Positions 51,283 through 61,278 of a stretch of DNA of 64,000 nt are shown piece by piece. The position numbers were made by a program, and so were the translations under genes. A model generated the notes under the pieces. The model made no database searches. It worked only from the letters and a program-made list of their open reading frames with translations, and was not told the origin of the DNA. Every line of letters begins with the position of its first letter. Positions within the stretch are counted from its first letter, which is position 1. Origin of the DNA: Deltaproteobacteria bacterium (GTDB taxonomy: Bacteria; Desulfobacterota; Desulfuromonadia; Geobacterales; Geobacteraceae); contig SBEG01000008.1 in the NCBI GenBank assembly GCA_009668975.1, positions 106,600 through 170,599 of the forward strand. The letters are read 5' to 3'.

Positions 51283-52374
51283 ATGCAAGATAAATTGAAA
51301 AGACTCGTATTCCTTTCGCTGTTGCTGCTCGTCACGCTCCTGTTTCTTTATCTGCTCAAGCCCTTTTTCGGGGTGGTTTTCTGGGCCTGCGTCATCGGCA
51401 TCTTGTTCCACCCTCTCAACCGTCGCCTGCTTGCACGTCTGGGTAATCGGCGCAACACCGCGGCATTGGTGACGCTGACTGTCTGCCTTGTCATCGGGAT
51501 AGTTCCGGCACTATTCGTTCTCGGATCCTTCTTCCAAAAGGGAGTGACCCTGTATCAGCGTCTGCAGAGCGGCGAGCTGGATCCCACTACCTTTCTCGAT
51601 CGAATTAAAACCATGTACCCAATAGTCCAGGACGTTCTGGCGCGTTTCGATGTGGATATCAGGGAGCAACTCGCCGGGGCTGCCATGACGGCCAGCCGTC
51701 ATGTGGCCCAGAATGCCATGCTGTTGGGACAAGGCACTCTGCAATTTTTCGTCAGTCTCGGCCTGATGCTCTATGTTGCTTTTTTCATGCTGCGCGACGG
51801 ATCGCGACTGGTCGGATATCTCAAACGTGCCCTGCCCATGGATGTCGATCGGGAAAACCTGTTGTTTACAAAATTTGCCGAGGTGACTCGTGCGACCGTG
51901 AAAGGCAATCTGGTTGTCGCGGCAGTCCAGGGAACATTAGGTGGCTTGATTTTCCTGGTACTCGGCATTCCCGGAGCGTTTTTGTGGGGTGTGGTCATGA
52001 CGCTCCTGTCGCTCATCCCCGTGGTCGGGGCCGGTCTTATCTGGGCGCCGGTGGCAATTTACCTTTTTGCCGTGGGGGAATGGATACAAGGATTGATTCT
52101 GGTGGGGTTCGGCGTCGGCGTTATCGGTCTGGTGGACAATATCCTGCGGCCGGTATTGGTGGGACGCGATACCAAGCTTCCCGACTACATGGTGCTGCTC
52201 TCTACTTTGGGTGGTTTTATCCTTTTCGGGATAAACGGATTTGTGGTCGGACCGTTGATTGCGGCGCTGTTCGTGACGTTTTGGCAAATCTTCATCAGTG
52301 AGTTCAACGTACCTCGGGAAAGCGAAGAAAGGTCATCCACCGAAGGGAACAGCACCTCGCAAAACCTGGGGTAA
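51283..52374 (+). CDS. AI-2E family transporter (TqsA/PerM-like)
   Basis: A 363-residue membrane protein with about seven to eight helices and the family pattern LKPFFGVVFWACVIGILFHPL near the N-terminus and LVDNILRPVLVGRDTKLPDYMV at the C-terminal end. Relatives export small molecules or act as Na+/H+ antiporters; quorum-signal export is only one case. ATG 51283 follows AAAGGAACTAAAG. Confidence 0.9.
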   Translation: MQDKLKRLVFLSLLLLVTLLFLYLLKPFFGVVFWACVIGILFHPLNRRLLARLGNRRNTAALVTLTVCLVIGIVPALFVLGSFFQKGVTLYQRLQSGELDPTTFLDRIKTMYPIVQDVLARFDVDIREQLAGAAMTASRHVAQNAMLLGQGTLQFFVSLGLMLYVAFFMLRDGSRLVGYLKRALPMDVDRENLLFTKFAEVTRATVKGNLVVAAVQGTLGGLIFLVLGIPGAFLWGVVMTLLSLIPVVGAGLIWAPVAIYLFAVGEWIQGLILVGFGVGVIGLVDNILRPVLVGRDTKLPDYMVLLSTLGGFILFGINGFVVGPLIAALFVTFWQIFISEFNVPRESEERSSTEGNSTSQNLG

Positions 52375-52521
52375 TCTTCTCTGGATTTCGCAGCCGTAAT
52401 CATGTATTGAAGTAATAAGTGGATTAATAACGATAAAGCTTCCATGAGACTTGCCGGGCGTTAAGTGCACATGACGTGAAGGGGAGGCAAGGTGGGGAAG
52501 GAAATCTTGGCTGGTTGGTAC

Positions 52522-53127
52522 TTAGTTTCCGTTTCTCTTCCTTTGCCAGTACAGGTAGACGCCCAGCAACAGCAGGCAACTGCCAATTGCCCCTACTGTT
52601 GCCTGTCGAGAAATCTGCATGATCAACTGCTGGTTATCTCCAATAATATAGCCGATCCAGGCCAATACTGCGCACCAGATTGAAGCCCCCAGAGCTGTAT
52701 AGAATGCAAAACGCGCGTGGTTCATTCGGGCAAGTCCGGCTGGAACAGAAATCAGCTGACGAATTACTGGCAACAAACGCCCGACAAAAGTTGATATCTC
52801 GCCATGCTTTCTGAAGAAATGCTCTGTCTTTTCCAACTTCAACTCGGCAAGGCCAACAAAACGTCCATATTGCAAAAGCAAAGGACGCCCAAGGTAAAGT
52901 GCGCCGAAGTAGTTGGCGTATGCTCCTGCAAGACTGCCAAGCCCCCCTGCCAAAACCACCAGCCAGGGATTCATTCTACCCTGAAAGACCAGATATCCTG
53001 CCGGCGGCATTACTACTTCACTGGGAAAAGGGATGACGGAGCTTTCCACAGCCATGAGCAGAAAGATGCCAGGATACCCAAGCGTACCGATCGTCTCTAC
53101 CAACCAGCCTACCATTGTGTGAAACAT
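52522..53127 (-). CDS. DedA-family membrane protein
   Basis: A 201-residue DedA/VTT protein with ESSVIPFPSEVVMPPAGYL and the arginine-rich FVGRLLPVIRQLISVPAG motif. DedA members are flippase-type transporters; a subset (UptA-like) translocates undecaprenyl phosphate. The start at 53127 follows GTGGGAG; the longer frame from 53322 is not family-like. Together with uppP at 55054 this fits a lipid-carrier recycling neighbourhood. Confidence 0.92.
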   Translation of the reverse strand: MFHTMVGWLVETIGTLGYPGIFLLMAVESSVIPFPSEVVMPPAGYLVFQGRMNPWLVVLAGGLGSLAGAYANYFGALYLGRPLLLQYGRFVGLAELKLEKTEHFFRKHGEISTFVGRLLPVIRQLISVPAGLARMNHARFAFYTALGASIWCAVLAWIGYIIGDNQQLIMQISRQATVGAIGSCLLLLGVYLYWQRKRNGN

Positions 53128-53177
53128 AACTACTCCCACTGTCTGTAAGAAATCAGGTGTTGCCGAATTGCAAGCGG

Positions 53178-53705
53178 CTATTGTCGTCGTCTTGCTTTGA
53201 CTGCTCTGCTGTTTCTCAACTTTTGTATGATATGCAGACGCCACAGCAGCAGTGTGCCGTAATACGCGACAATTGACGACACTACCGCAACCAGTGAAAT
53301 TCCCAGAACAAACGGTTTCCATATCTGCAGCATGCCATTGGCAAGCCAGTCCATGCTGAGTTCGAATTTGAATTTCTGTGCGGGAATACCCAAAAGCAAC
53401 GCCCCGAGCTTATAACAGAAATAAAACATCGGGGGCATGGTTAAGGGGTTGGTGATAAAAACCAATGCAACCGAAACAGGCAGGTTTGCCCGGAAGAAAA
53501 CTGCACAAGCTGCAGCAAGCACCGTCTGGAAAGGGACAGGAATCCACATGCAGAAGAATCCGATCGCGAACGCTTTTGCCACATTTCCCCGATTAAACTG
53601 CCACAGAAAGGAAGCATGCAAGGCATCTCCCAAAAAACGCAAATGCCTGTGCGCTTTCAGTTTTGCAGGATCAGGAGTCCACTTTTTCAGGAATTTTCGG
53701 GGCAT
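53178..53705 (-). CDS. DUF2062 membrane protein
   Basis: A 175-residue DUF2062 protein with about three to four helices and the family pattern RGNVAKAFAIGFFCMWIPVPFQTVLA...NPLTMPPMF. Homologues are often next to or fused with glycosyltransferases or lipid enzymes, and the function is unknown. ATG 53705 starts the family-like N-terminus. It is downstream of the broken htpX on the same strand. Confidence 0.88.
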   Translation of the reverse strand: MPRKFLKKWTPDPAKLKAHRHLRFLGDALHASFLWQFNRGNVAKAFAIGFFCMWIPVPFQTVLAAACAVFFRANLPVSVALVFITNPLTMPPMFYFCYKLGALLLGIPAQKFKFELSMDWLANGMLQIWKPFVLGISLVAVVSSIVAYYGTLLLWRLHIIQKLRNSRAVKARRRQ

Positions 53706-53877
53706 ATAGACTGTACGGGCTGGTTTTGCTGCTCCTTGCGTGCAAGGGTAACCCTGAACGTAATGAGAAGGTTTCTGGGGAGCTCTGCTGTTCGTGGCAT
53801 CTGTTGGTTCCTTTTAAGGGTGGGGAGATTTGACATATTCGACTAACAGCACCAGCAGTCCAGGGCCAGGGAGCCAG

Positions 53878-54309
53878 CTAAGCCACCGGAGCCCTCCTCA
53901 CCGTCCCCGCGCCCTGCGCCCAGCAGAGCACCCCACTGGAGCATGCCGGCGAGAGGGTGCGCAGGAGACCCTCGGTCGCGGCGACCGCCGCGTGTTCGGG
54001 GTTTCGTGCGCTGGCAAAGGCATTGGGACTGTCCGAGGGGATGATGGAGACCCGGGGCATGGGGAGTCCCGCTGTCATGGCGAGCCGGCGGACCATACCG
54101 TAGAAAGCGGGGTAGTCGTTCTCGCCGATCTCTTGGGCGCCGTACATCTTCAGAACGATCTTATCCGAAAACCAGTAGGAGAACAAATTCATGGCGGCAG
54201 CCATCAGGAAGGCGAAGACCATGCCGGTCTGGCCACCAATGGCGCTCCCCATGAAGACCATGAGAACGGTGAGGAGAGAGAGAAGAGAGGTTGTCTTGAG
54301 TCGATTCAT
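53878..54309 (-). pseudogene. htpX: Truncated htpX (M48 peptidase) lacking the zinc motif
   Basis: Residues 1-119 match HtpX closely ([50 protein letters not shown]), but after RTLSPA the frame diverges and the expected HELAHV zinc site and the rest of the catalytic domain are absent. The gene ends after 143 residues. Full-length HtpX, a membrane metalloprotease for protein quality control, is about 280-300 residues, so activity is lost. A strong Shine-Dalgarno (GGAGGTAACAGCG) and an intact upstream riboswitch show that decay is recent. Confidence 0.85.
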
Positions 54310-54351
54310 CGCTGTTACCTCCGACGATGGTGGTTATCGCCGGGGATAATT

Positions 54352-54490
54352 AAAAAGACCTTTACCCCCGGCATGGTTGCCTGGATAAAGGTCTTGCTGA
54401 CGATGTCCATCGCCCCCGGCCCGGGCCTCTCGACCGTATTGACGGGCTCAAGGCCGGCCATGTTTCCGGCCGGTTGCTACTCCCCTTTAC
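54352..54490 (-). promoter_or_regulatory. yybP-ykoY manganese riboswitch upstream of the htpX remnant
   Basis: Reading the minus strand from 54490, the RNA begins GTAAAGGGGAGTAGC, continues with GTCAATACGG and a C/G-rich stem, and closes with GATGGACATCGTCAGCAAGACC followed by TTT. These match the conserved GGGGAGUAGC, GUCAAU and AGCAAGACCUUU blocks of the yybP-ykoY (Mn2+) aptamer. The 3' AAGACCUUUA can instead pair with UAAAGGUCUU at 54352-54364 to form a terminator followed by U-rich sequence, giving a transcriptional expression platform. It lies 43 bases before the htpX start. Confidence 0.9.
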
Positions 54491-54659
54491 TGTAATGAAG
54501 TGTATGGTTTTTGGCGCTGACCTGTCAAGAAAATTATTGTCCCTGATTTTGCCATTTGTCGTGAATGCTCATACCAGTCTCCTGGTTTCGACGCTGCCAA
54601 TGCCGCATCAACAGTTGTTGCGGGCATATTCATCCTTGCCCGGTCTGTCTTGCTGCCCG

Positions 54660-55040
54660 TCAGCATGTGCCGCTCACTGTTATCAGCAATACTCCCAGGC
54701 AGACAAGGATCGTGCCTAACCACCGGGTCGGGGTAACGGTTTCTTTCAGATAATGACGGGAAAGCACCGCCACCAGGACATAGTTGAGCGCCTGCATTGG
54801 TAGCGCCACCGAGAGGTCTTCCCAGGAGAGCACGGCAATCCAAAGGAGGAAAAACAGCGCAAGCAAAGCTGTTCCCAAGACCAGCCGGGGATCCGTCAAG
54901 CCGCGCAACACAGCCGAAATCAACTCTCTGGCGCTCATGGCGGAGAGATCACCCAGGTCTTTCATTCCCTTTGTCAGGAGGATGTCGCCGATGGTCCCGG
55001 CGGACGTCGCGATCAGCATGACAACGATGGTTTTGAGCAT
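54660..55040 (-). CDS. EamA/SMR-like half-size membrane transporter
   Basis: A 126-residue protein with about four helices, a single EamA module with GDILLTKGMKD, a hydrophobic LSWEDLSVALPMQALNYVLVA and RWLGTILVCLGVLLI. Small EamA/SMR proteins work as dimers; the ArnE/ArnF pair moves a lipid-linked sugar on undecaprenyl phosphate. It starts 13 bases after uppP, so the two are almost certainly co-transcribed. The ATG at 55040 is weakly supported by sequence but best fits the family. Confidence 0.8.
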   Translation of the reverse strand: MLKTIVVMLIATSAGTIGDILLTKGMKDLGDLSAMSARELISAVLRGLTDPRLVLGTALLALFFLLWIAVLSWEDLSVALPMQALNYVLVAVLSRHYLKETVTPTRWLGTILVCLGVLLITVSGTC

Positions 55041-55053
55041 GTGCGGCGACGCC

Positions 55054-55866
55054 TCAGATCGTTCCGGTAAAAAGCAAAGCGCCAAGCAACGAGCCGAGCG
55101 CCAGGCGATACCAGGCAAAGACACGCAGCGAGTGGCGTGCAACAAACCGTACCAGCGCGCTCACCACAAGCAACGCCGCCAGGAACGCCGCGGTAAACCC
55201 CGCGATGATCGCTCCCAGGTCTTCGAAACTCAATAGGTGATGGTGCCGCCAGGCATCGTAGACCGCCGCACCGAGCATGGTCGGTATGGCCAGGAAGAAG
55301 GAAAACTCCGTGGCGCTCTGCCGTGAAAGACCTGACAGCATACCGCCGATGATGGTGGCTCCAGAGCGGGATACGCCGGGTATCATGGCGACACACTGGG
55401 CAAAGCCAATGCCGATGGCCTGTTTCCAGCCGATCTGTTTCGTGTCGAAAATATGCGGTCTTGCCGTGCGTTGTTCGACAACCAATATGATAATCCCGCC
55501 CGCAACCAGCATCGCAGCCACCACGGCCGGGTCGAACAGCACACTCTTTATCGGGCCGATAAACAGTGCACCCAGAATTGCGGCGGGAAGGAAGGCCAGC
55601 AATACGCTGCTCGCGAAGCGACGCTCTGCGGGTCCGCCCAGCCACGCGCCCCGGCCCAGGCTGAGGAGCTTCTCCCGGTAAAGCCAGCAGACCGCAAGAA
55701 TCGCTCCGAATTGTATGACCACCTCAAACACCCTTGATTCATGTGATTCAAAAGAAATCCAGTCCCCGATAATGATGAGATGCCCGGTACTCGATATGGG
55801 CAAAAACTCCGTCAAACCCTCGACGATGCCCAGGAAAAACGCTTTTAGAAGATATAATCCGTCCAT
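55054..55866 (-). CDS. uppP: Undecaprenyl-diphosphatase (BacA/UppP)
   Basis: A 270-residue membrane enzyme that dephosphorylates undecaprenyl diphosphate, recycling the lipid carrier for cell-wall and polysaccharide synthesis. Signature motifs [15 protein letters not shown] (16-30) and GVSRSGATI are intact, and about eight helices are predicted. The ATG at 55866 has CTGGAGCAAAATG upstream. A yybP-ykoY riboswitch precedes it by about 90 bases, and an EamA-like gene follows 13 bases later. Confidence 0.96.
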   Translation of the reverse strand: MDGLYLLKAFFLGIVEGLTEFLPISSTGHLIIIGDWISFESHESRVFEVVIQFGAILAVCWLYREKLLSLGRGAWLGGPAERRFASSVLLAFLPAAILGALFIGPIKSVLFDPAVVAAMLVAGGIIILVVEQRTARPHIFDTKQIGWKQAIGIGFAQCVAMIPGVSRSGATIIGGMLSGLSRQSATEFSFFLAIPTMLGAAVYDAWRHHHLLSFEDLGAIIAGFTAAFLAALLVVSALVRFVARHSLRVFAWYRLALGSLLGALLFTGTI

Positions 55867-55952
55867 TCATTTTGCTCCAGTATCCAGTCGGTTAAGACCT
55901 GAACTGCCAACGCCTGCCTCTGAATACTCACCATAAAAAAACGTTATCGTCT

Positions 55953-56095
55953 AAAAAAAAGGCCTTTACCCTGGGCATGGTTGCAAAGGTAAAGGTCTTG
56001 CTTGCGACGTTCTTCGCCCCCGGTCCAGGTCTTTCAACCTGATTGAGGTGCTCCGGGCCGGTCTTGTCAAGGGCCGTAAACTACTCCCCATTTAC
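55953..56095 (-). promoter_or_regulatory. yybP-ykoY manganese riboswitch upstream of uppP
   Basis: On the minus strand the RNA begins GTAAATGGGGAGTAG, contains CTCAATCAGG and GACCTGGACCGGGGGCGAAG, and ends GCAAGCAAGACCTTTACC, again the conserved blocks of the Mn2+ aptamer. AAGACCTTTACC can pair with GGGTAAAGGCCTT followed by eight T residues (55953-55971), an intrinsic terminator that would be released or formed on metal binding. The riboswitch is a diverged paralogue of the one at 54352. Confidence 0.9.
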
Positions 56096-56216
56096 GGCAC
56101 GGATAGTATTTTTTCTGCGTCAAGTTGTCAAGGAATTTGCATTATTAAACCTTCCTGTGTTGTTTGATCCTTTCACGTCAGTGGTTGAGAGTTATTGAAT
56201 CAGCGGACCGTTACCG

Positions 56217-57529
56217 TCAGGACTCGGCAGCTACAGATGCTTCTCGTGTAACCAGACATGACCCGACGCCGTGGCCCTCAACCGTCACGACCTGGAAACG
56301 CACGTGATCGTAATCCACCATGTCACCAACCTCCGGGGGACGGTCGAGAAGTGTGAGCACGAGCCCGCTGACCGTATCCACCTCATCGTGCTCAAGCGTA
56401 ACTCCGAGCGTCTCCCCTATCTGCTCAAGACGCACCGTACCGGCGACCGTCAGGCGACCTTCCGCGTCACGGCATATGTCGGGCCATTTCGCGACGCCTT
56501 CTTCGATATCGCCAATTACCTCTTCAAATATGTCTTCAAGGGTGATTATTCCAGGGTTCCGCCATGCTCATCCATAACCACAGCCAACTGCACGCGTGCC
56601 TCACGCATGGACTTCAGTACCGTGTCCAGTTCGGCCGTCTCCGGGACATAGGGCGCCGGGCGGATACCGTTCTCTTTGAGCGTCTTGCCGGCAAGGGCCA
56701 AACGCAAGATGTCCTTGATATGAATTACCCCGACGATATGATCGAGATCGTCCTGGTAGACTGGATAACGGGTATGACGGGAAGAACGGACGACGGCGGC
56801 GATCCGCTCCGCCGAGGCGTCCAGGGGCAGCCCGAGCACTCGGACACGCGGTACCATGATCTCTCCGGCCGTCAACTCGCCGAATTCAAAAAGTTCGCGC
56901 AGCACCTTGCCGGTTTCGGCGCGCAGCAACCCCCCTGCTTCGCTTTCCCGCACCAGGTATTCCAGTTCTTCGGGGGTATGGAAGTGAGCGGCCGAGAACT
57001 CCCGCTGAATACCCATGAGCCGCAGGACACCATTGCCAATGGCATTAAGGCCGATGACCAAGGGATACAGCAGAATCTGGATCCAGCGTATGGGCGGTGT
57101 TATCCAGAGCGCCGTGCGCTCGGCCGACAGTAAAGCAAGTGATTTCGGCACCATCTCGCCCAGGACGATATGAAAGTAGGTGAGGATCGCAACCGCCAGC
57201 ACACTGGCTACCCCATGGGCGGCAATCCAGCGCGAGGCGCCGAACGATTCCAGTGCCTGCGCAATCCATTGCGCAAGGACATGCTCCCCATACATGCCGA
57301 GTCCGAGACTTGCTCCTGTTATCCCGAGTTGCGCGGTGGCGATATAGCGGTCCTGACGACGCGGGTCCCGGAGGATCCGCAACACCAGGCGGGCCGTGAC
57401 ATGCCCCTCGGCCGCAAGGCTCTCCATTCTCGTGCGCGGCACACCCACCAGGGCGAATTCCGCCGCCACAAACAAGCCGTTGAGAAGGATAAGGATCAGA
57501 ATAATCAGAATCGGGAGGAGGCTAATCAC
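56217..57529 (-). pseudogene. CorC/HlyC-family CBS protein broken by a frameshift
   Basis: The first frame (57529-56546) encodes a DUF21 membrane domain with four helices and a first CBS module, then stops at VVMDEHGGTLE. The rest of the CorC family continues GGTxGIITLEDIFEEVIGD in another frame; it is found downstream in frame (56217-56545) as IITLEDIFEEV...RLEQIGETLGVTLEHDE and ends normally. A single missing base near 56548-56556 (ACCCTGGA where ACCxCTGGA would keep the frame) accounts for it. It overlaps the intact paralogue upstream by eight bases. A sequencing error cannot be excluded. Confidence 0.85.
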
Positions 57530-58844
57530 GCGGATTGTCCTCCATAACGGCGGCTAGCGGCCGCGCGATCAGCGATGAGACCGCGTGATGTTCCATCCGT
57601 TCCACAACAACCTCGACACCGTCTATGGTGACACTCTCGCCAACGGCCGGGATATGGCCCAACGCCTCCGTGACATGGCCTCCGACCGTAGCGGACTCTC
57701 CTTTCCAGCAGATACCGAGCCACTCTTCGGCGTCTTCGAGCGGCAAGAGGCCCGGCAGACGCACGCTCCCGTCAGTCAGGATCTCCGGCTGGGGCAGTTC
57801 TCGCTTAAACTCGTCGGTTACCTCCCCGAATACCTCGGTAAGGACGTCTTCCAGCGTGACGAGGCCCTGAATTGCGCCGTATTCGTTTATCACTATTGCC
57901 TGGTGGCTGCGCCCCTCACGCAACAGAGCGAGCAAACTGTAGGCCGATACATTTTCCGGGACGTAAAGCACCGGTCGCATCACCTGTTCAAGAGAAATGT
58001 CCGTGTCGTGCTTCAGATAATGCAGCACCAGATCCTTCGCATGGAGCATGCCGGCGATGTTGTCAATCGAACCACGATAGACCGGCAGCCGCGTATAGGG
58101 ACCAGTAGAGACAAGGTGTAATACTTCCATTACAGGCGTCTCGATATCGACTGCCGCTACATTCCGGCGCGGCACCATGAGCTTGCGGGCGGAACGTCTG
58201 CCCAGCTGGAGGGCCTCATGCAGGCGCTGCTGCTCATCGGGTTCCAGCAGTCCGCCGTCCCTGCTCTGCACCAGGAGCATGTCGATCTCTTCAGGCGAGT
58301 GGATATGTCGATGACCGCCGTACGGCACCCTGAGCAATCTAAGGACTGCAATGCCGCTGCCGTTGAGAATAAAAACGAACCAGGAGAGAAACGTTTTGGA
58401 CCAACGCATTGGTTCGACGGTAAGGAGAGCTATTCGCGCGGGATACTGCAACGCCAGCGATTTTGGCACCAGTTCACCGAGAACTACCTGTAACAAGGTA
58501 AGCCCGAGCAGGACAACCACCGCCGAGCTCGATTGCGCCGCGACCGTCTGCATATCTCCCCAGCGTTCGAACAGTGGGGCGAGTTCAACGGCAAGGGTGG
58601 CCTGTCCGTAGGCACCGAGCACCAGGCTGGAGAGGGTGATGCCGATCTGGCACACCGCCACATAACGGTCGAGTTTTGCCCCATCCTCAAGGGTGGGCAA
58701 AAGATGGCTGGCGAGACGATTGCCTTCTTCAACCAATTGGCGGATGCGGCTGCGGCGTACGCTGACCGCGGCGAACTCCGCGGCAACGTATAAGGCGTTG
58801 ACGGCGATGAGGAAGACAATAACCAGCCAGGTTACCAGTGTCAA
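57522..58844 (-). CDS. CNNM/CorC-family membrane protein with CBS pair
   Basis: A 440-residue protein with an N-terminal DUF21 membrane domain (VTWLVIVFLIAVNALYVAAEF), two CBS domains and a C-terminal CorC_HlyC domain. Such proteins are linked to Mg2+/Co2+ efflux or homeostasis. All domains are intact. It is the first gene of a tandem pair; the downstream paralogue (56217-57529) overlaps it by eight bases and is frameshifted. ATG 58844 follows a CAGGAGGTATCGCTTTGAC leader. Confidence 0.9.
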   Translation of the reverse strand: MTLVTWLVIVFLIAVNALYVAAEFAAVSVRRSRIRQLVEEGNRLASHLLPTLEDGAKLDRYVAVCQIGITLSSLVLGAYGQATLAVELAPLFERWGDMQTVAAQSSSAVVVLLGLTLLQVVLGELVPKSLALQYPARIALLTVEPMRWSKTFLSWFVFILNGSGIAVLRLLRVPYGGHRHIHSPEEIDMLLVQSRDGGLLEPDEQQRLHEALQLGRRSARKLMVPRRNVAAVDIETPVMEVLHLVSTGPYTRLPVYRGSIDNIAGMLHAKDLVLHYLKHDTDISLEQVMRPVLYVPENVSAYSLLALLREGRSHQAIVINEYGAIQGLVTLEDVLTEVFGEVTDEFKRELPQPEILTDGSVRLPGLLPLEDAEEWLGICWKGESATVGGHVTEALGHIPAVGESVTIDGVEVVVERMEHHAVSSLIARPLAAVMEDNPRD

Positions 58845-59111
58845 AGCGATACCTCCTGAATTGTCAGACTTTCATGGGGAGGGTCGTCTCCGGAGGTATC
58901 TTCGGTGAGGGTTATTGGCGTGACGGGTCGAATCGTTGGAGATATGTCCATTGAAGTCGCAATGTATCCGGGATAAGGTTCGTGAAATGGTCCATCTTGC
59001 TGTTTGCGTATTATAATACCGGCTCATAATGCACGCGTCAAAGCTATTAGTTTACAATACGACAGCTATTCGGACAAAGTGAGTGATGAAAGCGCCAACC
59101 AACGCGAAGCT

Positions 59112-61250
59112 CTATGAACAACCAGCTCCGTCATTTCCTTCATGCAAGATCATTTGGATACTGCCCAGGAGCTGCTCCGCAGTAAAGGGCTTCGGTACGT
59201 AAACAGCCTTGTCACCCCAAAGCGACACATCATTCTTGTACCCCGAGATGTACAACACCGGCAATTTCGTCATATTCGCCAGGAGCCGCTCGTACAATTC
59301 CGGTCCGTTCATTTCCGGCATAACAACATCCGTGATCAGCAGATCGATAGGATCCGGATGGGAGCGGGCAATGTCCAGCGCCCTGGACGGGAGCGCGGCA
59401 GTCAAGACCTTGTAACCATACATCTGCAGATATCCCTCGGCCATTTCCAGGATCATCTCATTGTCGTCCACAAACAGAATTGTCTTGTCATGGTGGACGT
59501 GAAAGCGCAAATCCACGGCCTGCCGGGCGCCTCCCTTTGCCGCAGATGCATTTTCCGGGAAGTAAAGGCTGAACGTCGTCCCTTCCCCTACCGTGCTACG
59601 TACCTTGATGTGTCCGCCATGCTGCCTGATGATGCCAAAGGTCGTCGCAAGACCGAGGCCGGTACCACGGCCGGCCGGTTTAGTCGTATAGAACGGCTCG
59701 AAAATATGCCGCGCAACATCCTCCGGCATACCGCAGCCATCATCAGAAAATTCCAACAGGATATAGGCACCTGGTTTGACACCGGGATTGAGTTTGACGA
59801 ATTCGTCATCAAGAATGACGTGGTCAGTTTCTATGGTAATGGTGCCATTGCCGTCAATGGCATCCTGGGCATTGACCGCCAGGTTGAGCAGTATCTGTTC
59901 CATCTGCCCCTGATCGGCCAGTATCTGCGCGCCTTCGGGTGCCAGCCGGATGGCGAAGGAGATGTTTGCGCGAACGGTATGCCTGATAATGTCCTTGAAA
60001 GACTCGATCACCCGGTTGAGATCGATACCCTCCATGGCAAGATGCTGCTTGCGACTGAACGACAGCAGCTTCTGCACCAAATCCCGTGATTTCTTCGTGG
60101 CGGCAATGATCCGGTCGATTTTGGGCAGGCAGGAATGCCCCTCACCAAGAATGGCCCTGATTATTTCCGTGTAACCCATGATAGGTGTCAAGAGGTTGTT
60201 GAAATCATGGGCAATGCCTCCGGCCAGTTGCCCGACCGCTTCCATCTTCTGCATTTGCCGGACATGCTCTTCCAGGGCGTTGCGACGCTCGTTGTCCCTG
60301 GCCCAGCCGATGGCAATGCTGGCCAAGTGGGCTGCCGACTCGATCAGGGTAATTTCATTACTGCCCGGGGCACGAGGCTCGCGATGGTAGGTGGCAAAGG
60401 TGCCCAGCAGGCCCCCCTCGGGGGACAGAACAGGTTCAGACCAGCAGGACTGCAAACCGGCTTGTGCGGCGGGCGTGAAGCCCTTCCAATAGGGGTGCCC
60501 AGCAATTTCCTCGACTATAACCCGTTTTTTCAGGAACGCAGCTGTTCCACACGACCCCATACCCTGCTTGATTCTCAAGCCATTAACCGCAGCATTATAG
60601 AAATCAGGCAGACTGGGAGCAGCGCCGAGAGACAGGCGGGTGCACTCGTCATTGGCAACGAGAATTGAGCAGAGGGCACCGGGACTGTTTTTTTCAACAA
60701 AGGTAACGATAGCGTCAAGCAGGCAGGGAAGCGACACCCCTGAAGCCATTTTCTCCAGGATATCGAGGAGGGTCTGCTCTCTGAACTCCACCTGCTTGCG
60801 CTCGGAAATATCACGCCAGATAACATGCAGTACCCATTTCCCCCCCAGGGACATGGGTGTCAAAGAAACCTCCATCGGGAGTTCGGAACCATCAGCCTTG
60901 AGGTGCAGCCATTCAAAACGATGGTTTCCTTCGGCGAAAGCACGCGCAATCATTTCCTTGGCTTTTTCCATGGAGGTTGTTCCGTCGGGCTGCAGTTCCG
61001 GTGAGATTTCCGCCAGTGAACGTCCAACAATTCCCTGTTTGCCATCAGCCCCCAGCAACCGTATCGCCACGTTATTGCAGTCAATAAACAGATAATCGTC
61101 AAGAATCAGAAAAGCATCGCCGGATTGTTCGAAAAAGTTCCGGAACCGGCTTTCATTCTCCGGGAACGCATGCTCCGCGCCTGTCTGCCCGGCACCTGAG
61201 TAAACGGTACTGAGCACGGAGTTTTCACCAACGATAGTACCGATCTGCAT
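59112..61250 (-). CDS. Hybrid sensor histidine kinase (PAS-GAF-HisKA-REC)
   Basis: A 712-residue kinase with a PAS domain, a GAF domain, HisKA motif [14 protein letters not shown], a complete ATPase domain ([21 protein letters not shown]) and a C-terminal receiver with the Asp in [13 protein letters not shown] and a lysine in VPKPF. No transmembrane helix is predicted, so it senses inside the cell. ATG 61250 follows GGGAGATATCT and fits better than the 61322 start. It is last of a minus-strand run beginning at 63977. Confidence 0.88.
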   Translation of the reverse strand: MQIGTIVGENSVLSTVYSGAGQTGAEHAFPENESRFRNFFEQSGDAFLILDDYLFIDCNNVAIRLLGADGKQGIVGRSLAEISPELQPDGTTSMEKAKEMIARAFAEGNHRFEWLHLKADGSELPMEVSLTPMSLGGKWVLHVIWRDISERKQVEFREQTLLDILEKMASGVSLPCLLDAIVTFVEKNSPGALCSILVANDECTRLSLGAAPSLPDFYNAAVNGLRIKQGMGSCGTAAFLKKRVIVEEIAGHPYWKGFTPAAQAGLQSCWSEPVLSPEGGLLGTFATYHREPRAPGSNEITLIESAAHLASIAIGWARDNERRNALEEHVRQMQKMEAVGQLAGGIAHDFNNLLTPIMGYTEIIRAILGEGHSCLPKIDRIIAATKKSRDLVQKLLSFSRKQHLAMEGIDLNRVIESFKDIIRHTVRANISFAIRLAPEGAQILADQGQMEQILLNLAVNAQDAIDGNGTITIETDHVILDDEFVKLNPGVKPGAYILLEFSDDGCGMPEDVARHIFEPFYTTKPAGRGTGLGLATTFGIIRQHGGHIKVRSTVGEGTTFSLYFPENASAAKGGARQAVDLRFHVHHDKTILFVDDNEMILEMAEGYLQMYGYKVLTAALPSRALDIARSHPDPIDLLITDVVMPEMNGPELYERLLANMTKLPVLYISGYKNDVSLWGDKAVYVPKPFTAEQLLGSIQMILHEGNDGAGCS

Positions 61251-61278
61251 AGATATCTCCCGACCCTCATTCTGAAAA

